Source: Lineus longissimus
Lineage: Eukaryota > Nemertea > Pilidiophora > Heteronemertea > Lineidae
Direction of reading: 5' to 3'
Length of the DNA: 64,000 nt
Assembly: GCF_910592395.1 (NCBI RefSeq)
Contig: NC_088312.1
Coordinates: 7,750,001-7,814,000, forward strand
Shown in pieces: positions 51,913 to 63,906 of this stretch. How positions within the stretch are numbered: position 1 is the first letter of the stretch; each line of letters opens with the position of its first letter. Below the pieces are notes generated by a model. It saw only the letters and a list, made by a program, of their open reading frames with translations. It made no database searches and had not been told where the DNA came from. A program made the position numbers and the translations under genes.

Positions 51913-54240
51913 ATTTTGAACATCGGTCTTGCCAAGCTGCGTCCCTCTGATAACCCAGTGTTGTAGCTTAAGATGCCGATGCCTTTTTTGTATCCAACTT
52001 CCAAGGATTTTTTTTTCTTCGTAAATTTATGGTTAAGAAGCACAGGTTTTGCGCTTGTCTTCGAGTGTAATTTGATCTCATTGTTTTAAAATAGACTATT
52101 TCAACCCCAAATAGCACCTATTCCTGGTGCTTAACCCATACATGTATGCACCTATCAATCAGCATCTTCAACCCCCCCCCCCCCCCCCCACCGTCTACGT
52201 CTCTTTTCATGCTGTTAGTGTTAGCAAGTCATGTTGATACAATCTTGGTGAATCACCCTCTGTATTCGAACTGGGTCAATAACCACTCCCTTCTTGCCAC
52301 TGTCTGAACTGTTTTGTCAAGGATGTTATTATTTCCTTTAGCGTCAAAATAAAAAGTGTTTATTCTACGAAAGTGTTCCTTCATGTTTTGATATTCAACG
52401 GATTACAGATGAAAGAAATTATGTTAAATCATCATTTTTTTTACCATGTACTTGTGTAAGATAACAAAATCTCCAGTCTCCACCAGGTTGATTGATTGTC
52501 CTTTGAGGGTAATTTGGATTCACCTGCAACTGAACATAAAATGTTTCATTTTTTTTCCGGTTTCACAATGAGGTGAATCTTTACCTAAAATCAAAGGATG
52601 CTTTGTGAACCGGTGGTGAATATTTAGCTGAACACTCCAAGAACGAACATAGAATGTCGGAGGAGCAAATATTTCTGTTAGGTTCTTCTGAGCTATTGAT
52701 TGCCATGATTGCTTCTATAGAACTATATGCATAAATCTGTCAGAATACAATAGAGCCTGTCGTCACTTTTTCCAGTGCCCTAGCGATTAATTTTTTACAC
52801 GTTACACATGGCTACTCTGTGGTCCCATACATGCCTTAGGCCAGCTTTTGTTATTCATGTTACATGTATATGAGATAGTAGTAAGTTGCATGATTTAGTG
52901 GCCAATTCAAGTGTAAGCTTCGGAAATATAATTATGTAGGTAATATTTGAGGAAAATCCCGTTGACGTTTCGTAGCTGGCTGGGCAGCATGCAATGCATC
53001 TGGGTGTCACTAACTTCATCATGGCCACGGCACTAGGCATTACACCTTTCCCAGGAAATTTGCGTTGGTTTGTCAAGATTTAATACCATTAGTGAAACAT
53101 ATCTCAATTCTTCCTGCCCCATACTTTATCACATAGCAGGCCTAACCTTAATCAGGTAAACTCAAGTTCTGATAATATGTGTCTACTTACCATCTCAGTG
53201 ATTCTTTTTGAGAATCCGACAAATGAAGATGCGGACGTTTTTTAGGCAGATCGTCCATTTTTTCCGTAAAAAAGAAACTTCTTAAAAATCTTGTCACTTC
53301 CATGTAGCATTAAACCTGACAACATATATCATTGACCTCGCAGGGCCATGTTGCACGCGTCGCCTTTGATCCGAATAAAGACATCCATCCTCCGCACATG
53401 ACAAGTTTCATAAGTTCCATCCCTGGTTGTATAGACTGCCATGTCAATGAAATGACTAAGATTGTGTCATTTAGTTTTCAGCATTTTAATGCAGATATTT
53501 TATGGTAAACTCTGAGACATCGTTAGAATGGTGTATCAAATCGTTAACGTTGCTCACAACAAAGATCGTGGTTTGCATCAACCTGAAATACGGTACTGAT
53601 GGCTGTGACCTAATAACAGTACTGGCAGAGAGAAATAAATAACATTTCCGCATGGAGAATGCTTAACCTCATGACAACCGCATGACAGAGTCGTTTTAAG
53701 TGGACACTGTATATAACAAGCTCATCTGCTTATGAATGTTCATCAACAATAAAGGGACTCATCAACAGAGTATCAGACACAAATCAGTTACTCCAAACTT
53801 ATGATTATGTTTTTTTCTAGCCCTGATGCCGAGTAATCTTCAAGAAATCCAAATAGTTAGTCGGTCAGTTTCCTGGATGGTCGGCTTTGTCTTGATATCT
53901 AGGTTCATTTTAGTTGAAATGAAATGACCTGCACCTCCAAACGTCGAGCAATGATTGTCTCCGAAGACAATGCATATGGAATTTGATATGTTCATGCTAA
54001 CACAGTTGGAGCAGTCGCAACCAGCACTGTGCTGTCAGGAGGACCCTTCATGACAATGTAGTTTTTATTCTCATTTCTATGTTCAAAGAGGACAGAAGAT
54101 GATGACCAATAGCCTGTCTAATTTCTATCTTACGACAGTCATTTATACACGGTAATTGAATGGAATGCTTGCCAAAAATGAGCTGAGGCAGTTGTGATTG
54201 GTTATCCAATCTAAGAAGAGACACTCATATAAGCACCACT
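51913..54240. other. Gene-poor intergenic stretch
   Basis: No exon with supporting splice sites on either strand. It holds an 18-bp poly(C) tract at 52172-52189 and is otherwise unremarkable. Confidence 0.5.
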
Positions 54241-55340
54241 AGGTTGTGACTATGTCCCCGCCTTAGCTTACGCTTCAAATCAGAACCATGAAGTTGCTGC
54301 TAAGTCGTTTCTCTGCTTATGTTATACATGGACCAAACAGTTGTGACTATGTCACCGTCTTATAGCTTAGGCTAGACATAAGGACCAAAATGATGTCCCC
54401 GGTCTTAGCTCACGTTATACACTGAGTGTGATCGACGTATTGTTGCAATGTTCCCGTTTAGCTTACACTATGTACACATTGGCTGATAGGTTGTGACTAT
54501 GTCTCCGTCCGAGGTTACGCTTAGGACGCTGTACATCCTTCCTCTTGAGCAGTCTTAGCTTACGATAAACAATGACCGACGTGTTGTGACATTGTACCCG
54601 TTTAGGCTTACGCGATGCATAAGGGGTAAAACATTTATTACTTAATTCCCGTCTGAGTTTACGCAAATTAGCATACGGACCGAGAGGTTGTGACTATGCC
54701 CCCCGTCATGGATGAGCTTGCTTTGCACGAAGGATCGCTAGGTTGCTAAAATGTTCGCATTTATGCTTACGGTGTGCAATCATAAGGATTGTTACTTTGT
54801 CCCATCACGACATGTTGTGACTTGTTCCCGTCTCAGCATATGCTAGACATAATGGCCAAAACGGATGTTAAATCCCTGTCTTGATTTAAGCCAGTTAACA
54901 TAAGGAGTGACAGATTGCAAGTGTCCCGGTTCAAGCTTTTGCTATACACAATGACTGATACGCGTAATTACTATGTCCCTGCTTTATCGTACATTATATA
55001 CATAGCTAGTATGCTATACAAGTTGACCGGTAGGTTGTGACTATGTCCCCGTCAGAGCTTTCGCTATACACAATGACCAATAGGTTGTTACTGTGTCTCC
55101 GTCTGTGCTCTCGCTATACGAAAGACCTAAAGGTTGTTTCTATCTCTGTCTGCCCTCATGCTATTCACAATAACTGATAGGTTGTGACGTTTCCCCGTCA
55201 GATCTTACGCTATACATGGAGATGAAATGTTGTTATGTCTCCAGCTCCATTCATGAAGACCGGTAAGTTAAGAGCCCCAGAATTTTCTTAGATATTCCTC
55301 TTAAGAGGACAACGTGTTGTTACTATGCCCTGTTGCAGAC
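54241..55340. repeat. Degenerate minisatellite built on GGTTGTGACTATGTCCCCG
   Basis: The core recurs at about 54241, 54339, 54488, 54574, 54685, 54814, 55032, 55084 and 55179, with looser copies between and after. Most cores are followed by TTAGCTTACGCTATACA-like sequence. Spacing varies from roughly 50 to 220 bp, so units have decayed or been lost. No coding sequence. Confidence 0.8.
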
Positions 55341-56568
55341 AATGCTCTCACATCTGGGCTATTGTAAATGGGGATTAAACCTTGGCCTGCTTGGTTTACA
55401 GATGAATCCTTTATGAGAGGTACCAAACGAAGGTACTCGATCGGGAAAGTCGATGGATTGTAATCCTGTAGTGAGCTACATGTAAGATCATCACAAAAAT
55501 GCCGTTTGAAAGACAGCAGGTTTTGGCCCAGGCTTTGTGATTGACTGGGCCTCGTCAGCTCATCAGGCTACACACAGGACATTATCCAGCGTTATCCAGC
55601 AGTACCCAACAATTTGCAGGGCAAGGAAATCTTCAAAATGCGGGGCTGCTGGTCTATCTACTAACTTCTCCTGCATTTTCATGATTACTTTGATCCTCAT
55701 ATTAGTTTGATCGGCCAAGCAGAGACCTGCCAAATGTTGGGCTTATTGGGGGGGGGGGGGGCACGAGAATGGAAGTAAAGTATATCTCATGCATACACTC
55801 ACCTAAGTAAGTGAAAATAATAAGAAAAGACAGAGTTTGTCAAATGAGTTTATTCTGGTTCAAAGATGTAATTTTCATCAAAACACTACCGTAGCAAACC
55901 ACATATTTCGAATTTCATCAGATCCTTCTGTGCCTTCGTAATACTGAATTCAAGCATTGAATTCGATCTGGACAGAATTCGAGTTATCTGAAATACCATA
56001 ACAAAACCCAAACGAAGTACACACTGGATCCAAACGTCCGTGTCAGGCCATGCTTCTTAAGTATTGGTACATGTTAAGCCTGCAAAGACCTGGGATATCG
56101 CTATCTGACTTCGTCTTTAAAACCAATAAACACGCAACCATTGCGAATACCCGCTCTTCACAGTATTTCACCCATTTACAGACTTTTACACTCGATTTTC
56201 CTCGAGAAATAAACCGTACAGAGCGGAAATTATCCCCCCGACCCTCACCCTTCGTAGTGGAGAGCCTTTTTGACATCAACCCCCCTCCCCTCTTAAACGG
56301 GTGGAGCCCTTTCGAAGGGCTTTTTTAGCACCAATCCCTACCTCTTCCAGACTTGTGCAGACCCCTTCTAACCCCATATCATTTGTGAACGCTAGACACA
56401 GAGGGCGAATTTGACTAATCAGAACTTGAAACCCTATTCATTGCCATCTCTTATAATCGATGTTTTCCACAATGCTTTCAATAAAAAAATAAGTAGTCAT
56501 GGCAAAGTGCAACCCACAGGTTCTCTGTTGGTATGGTGTGTCATAGTTCATTCCATCTTTCCACCTAC
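55341..56568. other. Non-coding stretch
   Basis: Holds a 14-bp poly(G) run at 55748-55761. The frames open around 56043-56328 lie in low-complexity C/T-rich sequence without splice support. Confidence 0.45.
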
Positions 56569-56813
56569 CTGAATATCATCATTCTTAAAACTCGAACACA
56601 AAACTCTCCTACTTCGTCAATAAGATGAAGTATTATCTGCAAACATTCTGGCAGGCGAAAGCACCGTATCGCATTCATTGACTGTCTTTCACATTCCTCA
56701 ACGTCACACTCGTTTCTTGCACAATATTCCAGTGCAGTGATAAATGTGTGTGCAGATGGGAAGCAAATGGTCCAGGCCTCAGTCATCATTATACTGTTAT
56801 GCGTTTCCTGATT
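56569..56813 (-). CDS. Orphan internal exon of an unidentified gene
   Basis: Bounded by a pyrimidine-rich acceptor (TTTTTCTTCAG) and a donor AG|GTAGGT. It is open for its whole 245 nt, in phase 0 at entry and phase 2 at exit. It encodes about 81 residues, including AWTICFPSAHTFITALEYCA, NECDVEECERQ and LQIILHLIDEVGEFCVRV, with six Cys and a helical look. I found no partner exon, so the parent gene is unknown; a chance open frame remains possible. Confidence 0.4.
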
Positions 56814-57642
56814 CTGAAGAAAAAGTAATACAATGTTAGTCGACTGATAAAGGTGGCACGCGACATTTTTCCTAACAAAACCACCAACTTCTCGTTTAGA
56901 ATGTAATCAATGAGGTTCTGCGTCTTGAGTCAAGATTTGTCATCTTCACTGACTTCAGGTTATCATTGGGCCTGCCCTCTTCTTCGTGGGGAGGATATAG
57001 CAGACGACGCATGCGAGGCATTATGGAGAATGAGATTTGTGTTTTCGGGTTGGCCGCATTGGCATTGGGACACAGTACCATGGAACTTCGGTATTCTGTA
57101 TCAACTTTTTTCTTGGTGGGAACCAGGGTATCTGATGTACATGTATATGAGGTTTTCAAAACCATTTTAACGTTTTTTCTTTCTTGATATCAGGCTGAAA
57201 AAATATTTGAAGTCCCCGTAAAATCGTTGCACCGACCTGCGTTATGTGAACACACTGAACGATTTTTTTTGCCAAGTTAACCGTAGCATATTTTTCTCTT
57301 TCAAGTCACAATAGTTGCTAAGTCTTCTTAGCAACTATTGAATATTGACTCTTCATGTGTAATGTGTCCATCATTGCAGCACTTCTCAGACTGCATTTAG
57401 GGTCTCCAATTCGGGTCGTCAACGAAATCTAGGAACGGATTCGTCAAATTTGAGGCCAAATCTCGATTAATAAGAAAACTTTTTATTACGGTGTGGGTGC
57501 ACTACCCGGTAAAAACGGAAAGTTTGATATGCTCGTTGGCAACGTAAGTTTCATGCGCTGTGCAATGTGTCTAATAGATTAAATATATATCAAAGGTGGG
57601 ACATGAGGCAATAATAGTGAGGTATGGCAACCTCCCGTTTAG
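56814..57642. other. Non-coding stretch
   Basis: No supported exon. A short inverted repeat (TTGCTAAG / CTTAGCAA with flanks) is at about 57314-57340. Confidence 0.4.
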
Positions 57643-57706
57643 GCCCTACGACGACGTTTATCTATTGTGAGAGTACCCGAACAATAGATAAACGTCGTCG
57701 TAGGGC
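57643..57706. repeat. Perfect 26-bp inverted repeat with a 12-nt loop
   Basis: Left arm 57643-57668 and right arm 57681-57706 are exact reverse complements (core ACGACGACGTTTATCTATTG). Pairing continues imperfectly outwards through CCCGTTTAGG / TTAACCGGG. Could be a foldback remnant or a hairpin RNA. Confidence 0.85.
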
Positions 57707-58880
57707 TTAACCGGGCGTCTGCGTTTCAACAACTGAAAAGATGCCGAAAATGCAATATCAACGGGGCCGGGGAGCAAGTGTGGACAAATGGTCCGATTTA
57801 CCGCGTCAGTTCATTTTCAATTATCTCTTCCAGGAGAATTTGATCATTCACTTAGCGGAATATGGGGTTAAATGTCAACGTGACGAAAGAAAAATATACT
57901 ATGCCTAGGCCTATCTGTCTGTCACCGGTACATTCTTTATCGGAATCAGTGGCCACTACGCCCTACGCTCACCAGGGTCTTGTGACCCCACATAGGGCCT
58001 ACACGTAGGTCTTTGATAATATCTATTCGCCAGGGTCTTGAGAGTTCATGCGTTCAGACGGGAGGGGCCTAGGATAGACTCTCTTTGCGCTAATACTCAT
58101 CAAAATGGAGTGGATGCCGAGCGTTGGATGAAAAACCCGTTGTGGAATGATATTTAGACCGGGGCTAAGTATGTGATTTTGTGGATTTTAAAGAAAATTA
58201 GTTTACTGTTTCAAAATCATCGCAATGTGTACACGGGGTGTTAAAAATTGGGGGGGGGGGGGTTAGATTAGAAAGAAGAAAAAATACTGAAAAGCTTAAA
58301 TGCACCAAAAATATAAACAGATCGACCCCTTTGTCTGAATCCCTGAATATGAACCACAGACAGAAGGAAATACCTTGGTAAGACCAAAAGTGAAAAAGGC
58401 ATGAGTTCTTTTAAGTGAGAAGGCCAACGGGATACAACAGAGAACCTCAAAGGAAAAATGAACACTGAATCTAAAGGGAAATTTCTTAATGAAAAGACAA
58501 ACACAGTAACAAACCTGTACTGATTTGATGATTTTATCCACTGTTATTCCAAGTTGTAAAATGACTCCTAAAAGACTCCTAAACTCCACGACTGCTCACT
58601 CCCACTGTCGAATGTCTCCTCTTATCAGCATCAAAAAGTGCGCGAAATGGAATGTGACCTACTTTCGATTCTAGGCCATCTGTATTGTTTTACTTCGGTC
58701 CAGGCACACGACTCATGGTAGCAGGAAAAAATAAACCCCAAGAAGACATATTCATGTCCCATTATTAGTCACATAAAACTGATACATACAACGAAAATTA
58801 AATACATAAATAAATAAACAACATTGTTGTTTATTTTATTCTTAAACGGTATAATCACATGTTATCACAGTCATGACTTT
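57707..58880. other. Non-coding stretch
   Basis: 13-bp poly(G) at 58250-58262. A minus-strand frame ending at TCAGTACAG|GTTTGT (about 58517) could be an exon end but has no acceptor or partner that I can support. Confidence 0.4.
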
Positions 58881-58899
58881 GGACGGAGTTTGAAAGGTA

Positions 58900-60543
58900 A
58901 ATCACATGAAACGGCCAGGGGCCATTGTGCTCACCGTATACATCTTTTAGTAGGCAGGATCATGCTTAGTTTAGAGGTGAATATGGTGAACACAATCAGG
59001 CATGAAGACTTTTTTTAGATGTGTATTGATGTCAAGTAATAAGACAGGGCAGTATATATAAGTTTATGATCCAACCAATAATTGTCTATGACATCAACAA
59101 GATCAATATCGTGTGATTGCTAAGAGTCCCTGCAATAAAAAATTCATCGAAAAAAAGTCATTAATAAGCGAGATATTGCATGTTCTACTTTTTCAGTTTT
59201 GACTCCCTGGTGGCCAAATCAAGAATCAGATCAGGCCAAAATTCAGTGTCAGAGATTATCTGATGTAGGGGGTTACATGTACCAACTTTCAAGTTCATAG
59301 CTTCAGCAGTTAAGAAACGTGCCATAGTTACACTCTAATGGCCAATTTACGCCATTTGACCTCTGTGACCTAGAAAAGGAGGTCAAATCCAAAAATCGTA
59401 GGACATGTGGTGTATCCTTGCTAGAAGTCCCTGCCATAAAAATTTTATCGAAAACAATTCACTCAAATAAGCAAGATATTGCACTTCTTCCTTTTTCCAT
59501 TATGGCCACCTGGTGGCCGAATAAAGAATCAGATCAGGCCAAAATTCGGCATCAAAGGTTATCTGATGTAGGGGGTTATATGCACCAAGTTTCAAGTTCA
59601 TAGCTTTACTGGTTAAGAAACGTGCCATAGTTTACACTCTAACGGCCAATTTACGCCATATGACCTCTGTGACCTTGAAAAGTAGGTCAAATTGAAAACC
59701 CGTAAGACATGTGATGTATTCTTCCTAAGAGTACCTACCATAAAAATTTTATCGAAAACAAGTCACTTATAAGCGAGATATCACACTTTTTAGATATCCA
59801 CTTTTGGCCCCCTGGTGGCAAAGTTGAGAATCAGATCAAACTGAAATTCAGCACCAGAGGCTATGTGATATAGGGGGTTATATGTACCAAGTTTCAAGTT
59901 CATAGCTTTAGTGGTTAAGAAACGTGCCATAGTTTACACTCTAACGGCCAATTTACGCCATATGACCTCTGTGACCTTGAAAAGTAGGTCAAATTGAAAA
60001 CCCGTAAGATATGTGATGTATTCTTCCTAAGAGTACCTACCATAAAAATTTTATCGAAAACAAGTCACTTATAAGCGAGATATCACACTTTTTAGATATC
60101 CACTTTTGGCCCCCTGGTGGCAAAGTGGAGAATCAGATCAAACCAAAATTCAGCACCAGAGGCTATGTGATATAGGGGGTTTTATGTACCAAGTTTCAAG
60201 TTCATAGCTTTAGTGGTTAAGAAACGTGCCATAGTTTACACTCTAATGGCCAATTTACGCCATATGACCTCTGTGACCTTGAAAACAAGGTCAAATTAAA
60301 AACCCGTATAATATAAAATGTATATTTGCTATGAGTACCTACAACAAAAGTTTTATCGAAAACAAGTCACTAATAAGCGAGATATCACACTTTTTAGATA
60401 TCGACATTTGGCCCCCTGGTGGCCAAACAGAGAATCAGATCGGACCGAAAATCAGTGTCAGAGGTCAGCTGACCTAGGGCATTCTGTGTACAAAGTTTCA
60501 AGTTCATAGCCCTAGCAGTTAAGAAACGTGCCACTGTTAGGAT

Positions 60544-60583
<40 letters not shown>

Positions 60584-60630
60584 ACACAGCGCTATCGTAT
60601 AGACTCCCCTTACGGTGAGCCAAAAAGGAG
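58900..60630. repeat. Complex repeat: five tandem ~302-bp units ending in a CGA microsatellite
   Basis: GTTAAGAAACGTGCCA recurs at about 59309, 59612, 59914, 60216 and 60518, i.e. every 302-303 bp. Other shared blocks are TTTTATCGAAAACAAGTCAC, CCCCTGGTGGC and TTTCAAGTTCATAGC. The array is flanked by GTGCTCACCGTAT near 58928 and inverted TACGGTGAGCCAA near 60611, so it may be the inside of one mobile element. Adjacent units 3 and 4 are nearly identical. Confidence 0.85.
60544..60582. repeat. (CGA)n microsatellite
   Basis: About thirteen CGA units directly after the last 302-bp copy. Confidence 0.95.
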
Positions 60631-61184
60631 AAACTACGTCACCTCCGGGAGTTCTCTATATAGGGCAAACCTGCAGAGACCGCCACTGGACAGTGCCTGT
60701 TGTATATTGAAATAAAGTGGACACCAGTCACGATTATGTGGACACTTTCCAGGACGCTGTATCTCCATCGATCAAGGCATTTTAAAGCGTTATGGCTCGA
60801 CCGTATAAAGTGGACCAGCCTTTGGCAACTTAGCGCAATTCATGTCCACTTAATAGAGTAAAAAAACCATTGAAGTCAACTTAACTGGGTGTGACTAAAA
60901 GTATATATATTGTTCAGTTGCTTAAACAGCACGAGGGACGTCAATTCACATTGAGCAGGGAGGAGTAAAGAATTGATCAGATCCCAGCTAGCCAGCAATG
61001 CATATTATATTGTATTTCCCCGAGAGAGATGACATTTGCAACAATACGAGTCGCAATCAACATGCCCATTCCACACGTTCAAGTGCAAATAACAACAGAA
61101 GCTGTTCAATGAACTGTCCGACAACCATTTATCAGCAAGCTCTGGATGCATCACAACGTCTACTGTAAATAAGTGCAAGTCTTG
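60631..61184. other. Intergenic stretch before the MPPED2-like 3' end
   Basis: No exon or clear repeat beyond short motifs such as AAAGTGGAC. Confidence 0.4.
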
Positions 61185-61190
61185 TTTATT
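61185..61190 (-). terminator. Polyadenylation signal of the MPPED2-like gene
   Basis: TTTATT on the plus strand is AATAAA on the minus strand, about 210 bp beyond the stop codon. Confidence 0.5.
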
Positions 61191-61400
61191 GTCCTGTAAT
61201 TCGACTCCCCATTCTCCACTTTTCACAAACATAATAATAACATAGGAACATAGTCTTGAGTCACGAATGCAAAATCCATGTTCTCTGAGAGTTATTGTTG
61301 TTGTCCTCACGAAGATTCACTACCCTCAATTATGCTTTCACTAATTAAGACTGTTTCGAATTTCATCTATCTCAGCGTCCTCAAAAGCAACATCAGTTTC

Positions 61401-63145
61401 TCAACCTGTGGCTTCGTCGGCTTCAGTTTCACAGTCCTCAGCTGTGGCCGTTACATTTAGATCGTCTTTTGAAAATCCTGGTGGTAGAGGCATATCGAAA
61501 ATCACTGGGGGATTGTCAGGTCTGTAGCGCAGGGTGCAGTTGGAGGCGTTGATGTAAGTTGTAAAGCCATCTGTGGTAACACCATAGGCTAAAATGAGGA
61601 ACATCAATGTCAGTATTTCAATTATGTAAGTTAAGTGACTTGTCCATGGTCAAAACATTGTTTTCATGAAGTGTATCAAACCAATTGCGTTTGGCTTATG
61701 ATTCTGACAACTTAACCACAAGACTATGCCATCCACTAAAAATTTGATTGTCTTGCCCAAGATTATTGGCCTCAAAAAGAAATGGACATAAAATTACCTT
61801 CATGGATATGTCCAAAGACATGGTACTTTGGCTGCACTCTTCGTTGCACCGTGTGGAGCAACTCAACACACCCAGCCCTCATACCGTTTTGACATTCATC
61901 TCCATGCCCTGCAAGGATAAATGCATTACTTTTGGGAAGTTACAAAGCAGAATGCCGATGCTGACAGCAGTGTTGGTAAAAATGGACCAAAGAATCTAAT
62001 GCGACTTCAACTATTCCATAACAACTGATGGAGACAATCATTGGATATGTCATATCCAAAATGAGATCAACTGATTAAAGAAAATGATATCAATATGAAC
62101 AAGTACCTATGGGTGGTCCATGTGTCATCAGAATGTCCGTGTCTACTGGGATGAGATTCCATTGATCTAGACAGGGAAAGCCTCGAGGAAGATTGAAAGC
62201 CCAGGAGCAGAATGCTGGCTGCCTATAAAAGCAAAAAGCAAAAAACTTGTACCTAGGACTTCAACTGCCCTCGGATGTGAAATTTTAAGATGGCGAGGAT
62301 CATGTACGTTCCAATTTTAAATAAAAAACACTTTTTTGTTGAGAAAGGTCTCTGGACTTGCGAGCTGAGCTGAACACATCAAATCCTGCAAAGACAACCA
62401 GCCTATCTAATATTATGACATCATATGGACTGACAGCTGCTGAGATATTTCCTGATAAGAAAGAGGTCCTGAATAGAACGGACATCAGGTTACTCACCAA
62501 GGAGATCCATATATTTTGATTCCACATATTGAGATTCCTCCATCCTCTAGATAATTACAATTGGTCAGCAGTTCCCTCGGATCCTTGATATGGTTAAATG
62601 TTTCGCTGTCATTAGTTTTTTTACCAAACATGCCAGACTTTGCAGCGACTTCATTCTTTGTTTCAGGGTCAAAGGTGAGTTCATGATTCCCAGCTATTAC
62701 GATTTTATATTTGTGAGGCAGTGCACCTAAAATAGAAGGATGATGGTGGTATTATCTTCTGTGTTTGCTCATGATTCTTGCATGCTACTACAGTTGGGTA
62801 TCAATTGGTACTATTACAATAACCTCTACCCTAGTCAACTCAAGAACTGCTACTAAACCTACCTAAGAATTCATTGAATTGATAAACCTCCTTAAACGCC
62901 CCCAGTTGTGTGAAGTCTCCAGCATGAAGTAAGACATCCCCAGGTGGCACCTTGATTTTTCCATGTCTGCTGTGAGTATCTGAGAGGCAAACAAAGCGTA
63001 CTTTATCTTCATAAATGGGGGTGGCAAGGTCTAAGGGTGTCACTGGTAAAACCTTTTGCTTCACCTGAAGCTTCTGCCAGGCTTGGTATGGATCCTTTGT
63101 GAGTGGGTGGACCTCGATGTTCGTCTTGATCTTTTTTGTAGCCAT
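61401..63145 (-). CDS. MPPED2: MPPED2-like metallophosphoesterase
   Basis: Five exons in matching phase: 62863-63145, 62498-62726, 62107-62222, 61798-61908 and 61401-61588 (TGA), 308 aa, close to the ~294 aa of vertebrate MPPED1/2. Calcineurin-like metallophosphoesterase fold; family members hydrolyse phosphodiesters, with weak cyclic-nucleotide activity reported for mammalian forms. Metal-binding motifs in order are FVCLSDTHSRHG, LLHAGDFTQLG, IAGNHELTF, ILMTHGPP and VFGHIHEAYG. Family-specific GSPWQPAFCSWAFNLPRG and QWNLIPVDTDIL match MPPED2. The last motif keeps the His (GHIH) that mammalian MPPED2 has replaced by Gly, so full catalytic competence is expected. A ~30-residue acidic extension follows FDMPLPPGF. 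The symbol stands for the MPPED1/2 clade; the exact orthologue is not settled. Confidence 0.93.
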
Positions 63146-63838
63146 TTATGCTTGTTTTGTTGTCAGATGATTTGGAAAAGACAGAAAGAAACCTGTGAAT
63201 AGGAAAATTGGAAACATCAAAATATCATAGCGGGTATGATAAGGTACTAGTCCTATATAGTAACGCCACAAGTGCTCCTAGTACAAGCTGACAACCGGCA
63301 GATCCAATCTATAGAACAACTAGTGTTGTTTTATTCAGGAGAACTATGATAATTGAAGGCCTTTGGGCTATGAGGTTCAAAAAAGTGCGTCATCAAACAG
63401 CATTCTGCATTGCCATTGGCCATTGCCGACTCCCTTCAAACCCTTAGTGATATAGTCAAGGCAACCATTACCAACACTGCAGTGCAGACTTGAGCCATCA
63501 TGATCACCTTCAAGTTCATCCTATCCTAGGTTCTTTCAAATTTCTAGCTTCATACATGAATACATACACCCTATGTCGTAAAAACTTTGAAACTCCTTGC
63601 AAGATATAAACTCAAATCCTATATGGTAATATCCTATTACTTATTAATTAGTTAATACATAAACAGAAAACTGAACCAGGAAGTATGGCACCGACATTTT
63701 GTGTTGATCACATGATTATCACGTGAGAAAACTGGGGAACCCCTACACGTCATAGGCTTCCAGGTATTGCGTAATCAAGGAAGTTATTATTATTTCTGTC
63801 ATCTGTAGCTGTCAGTGTCACTACATAGGGTCAGCATC
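63146..63838. other. Upstream region of the MPPED2-like gene
   Basis: Non-coding. The promoter and any 5' non-coding exon should lie here; a candidate 5' UTR intron donor (GTAGCC-free) could not be defined. Confidence 0.35.
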
Positions 63839-63906
63839 AAGCTGAAACTCTAACTTCCCAATATCATGCGATGTCCAATGATATTGGGAAGTTAGAGTTG
63901 CAGCTT
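63839..63906. repeat. 29-bp inverted repeat with a 10-nt loop and one mismatch
   Basis: Arms 63839-63867 and 63878-63906 are reverse complements apart from one base (GAA versus GCA). Core CTAACTTCCCAATATCAT. The size fits a hairpin RNA precursor or a small foldback remnant. Confidence 0.85.

Noticed and set aside
59418-60509. Repeated open frames containing WWPN-ESD-type peptides
   Set aside because: They recur only because the 302-bp unit repeats; there are no splice sites, codon structure or start context to support a protein.
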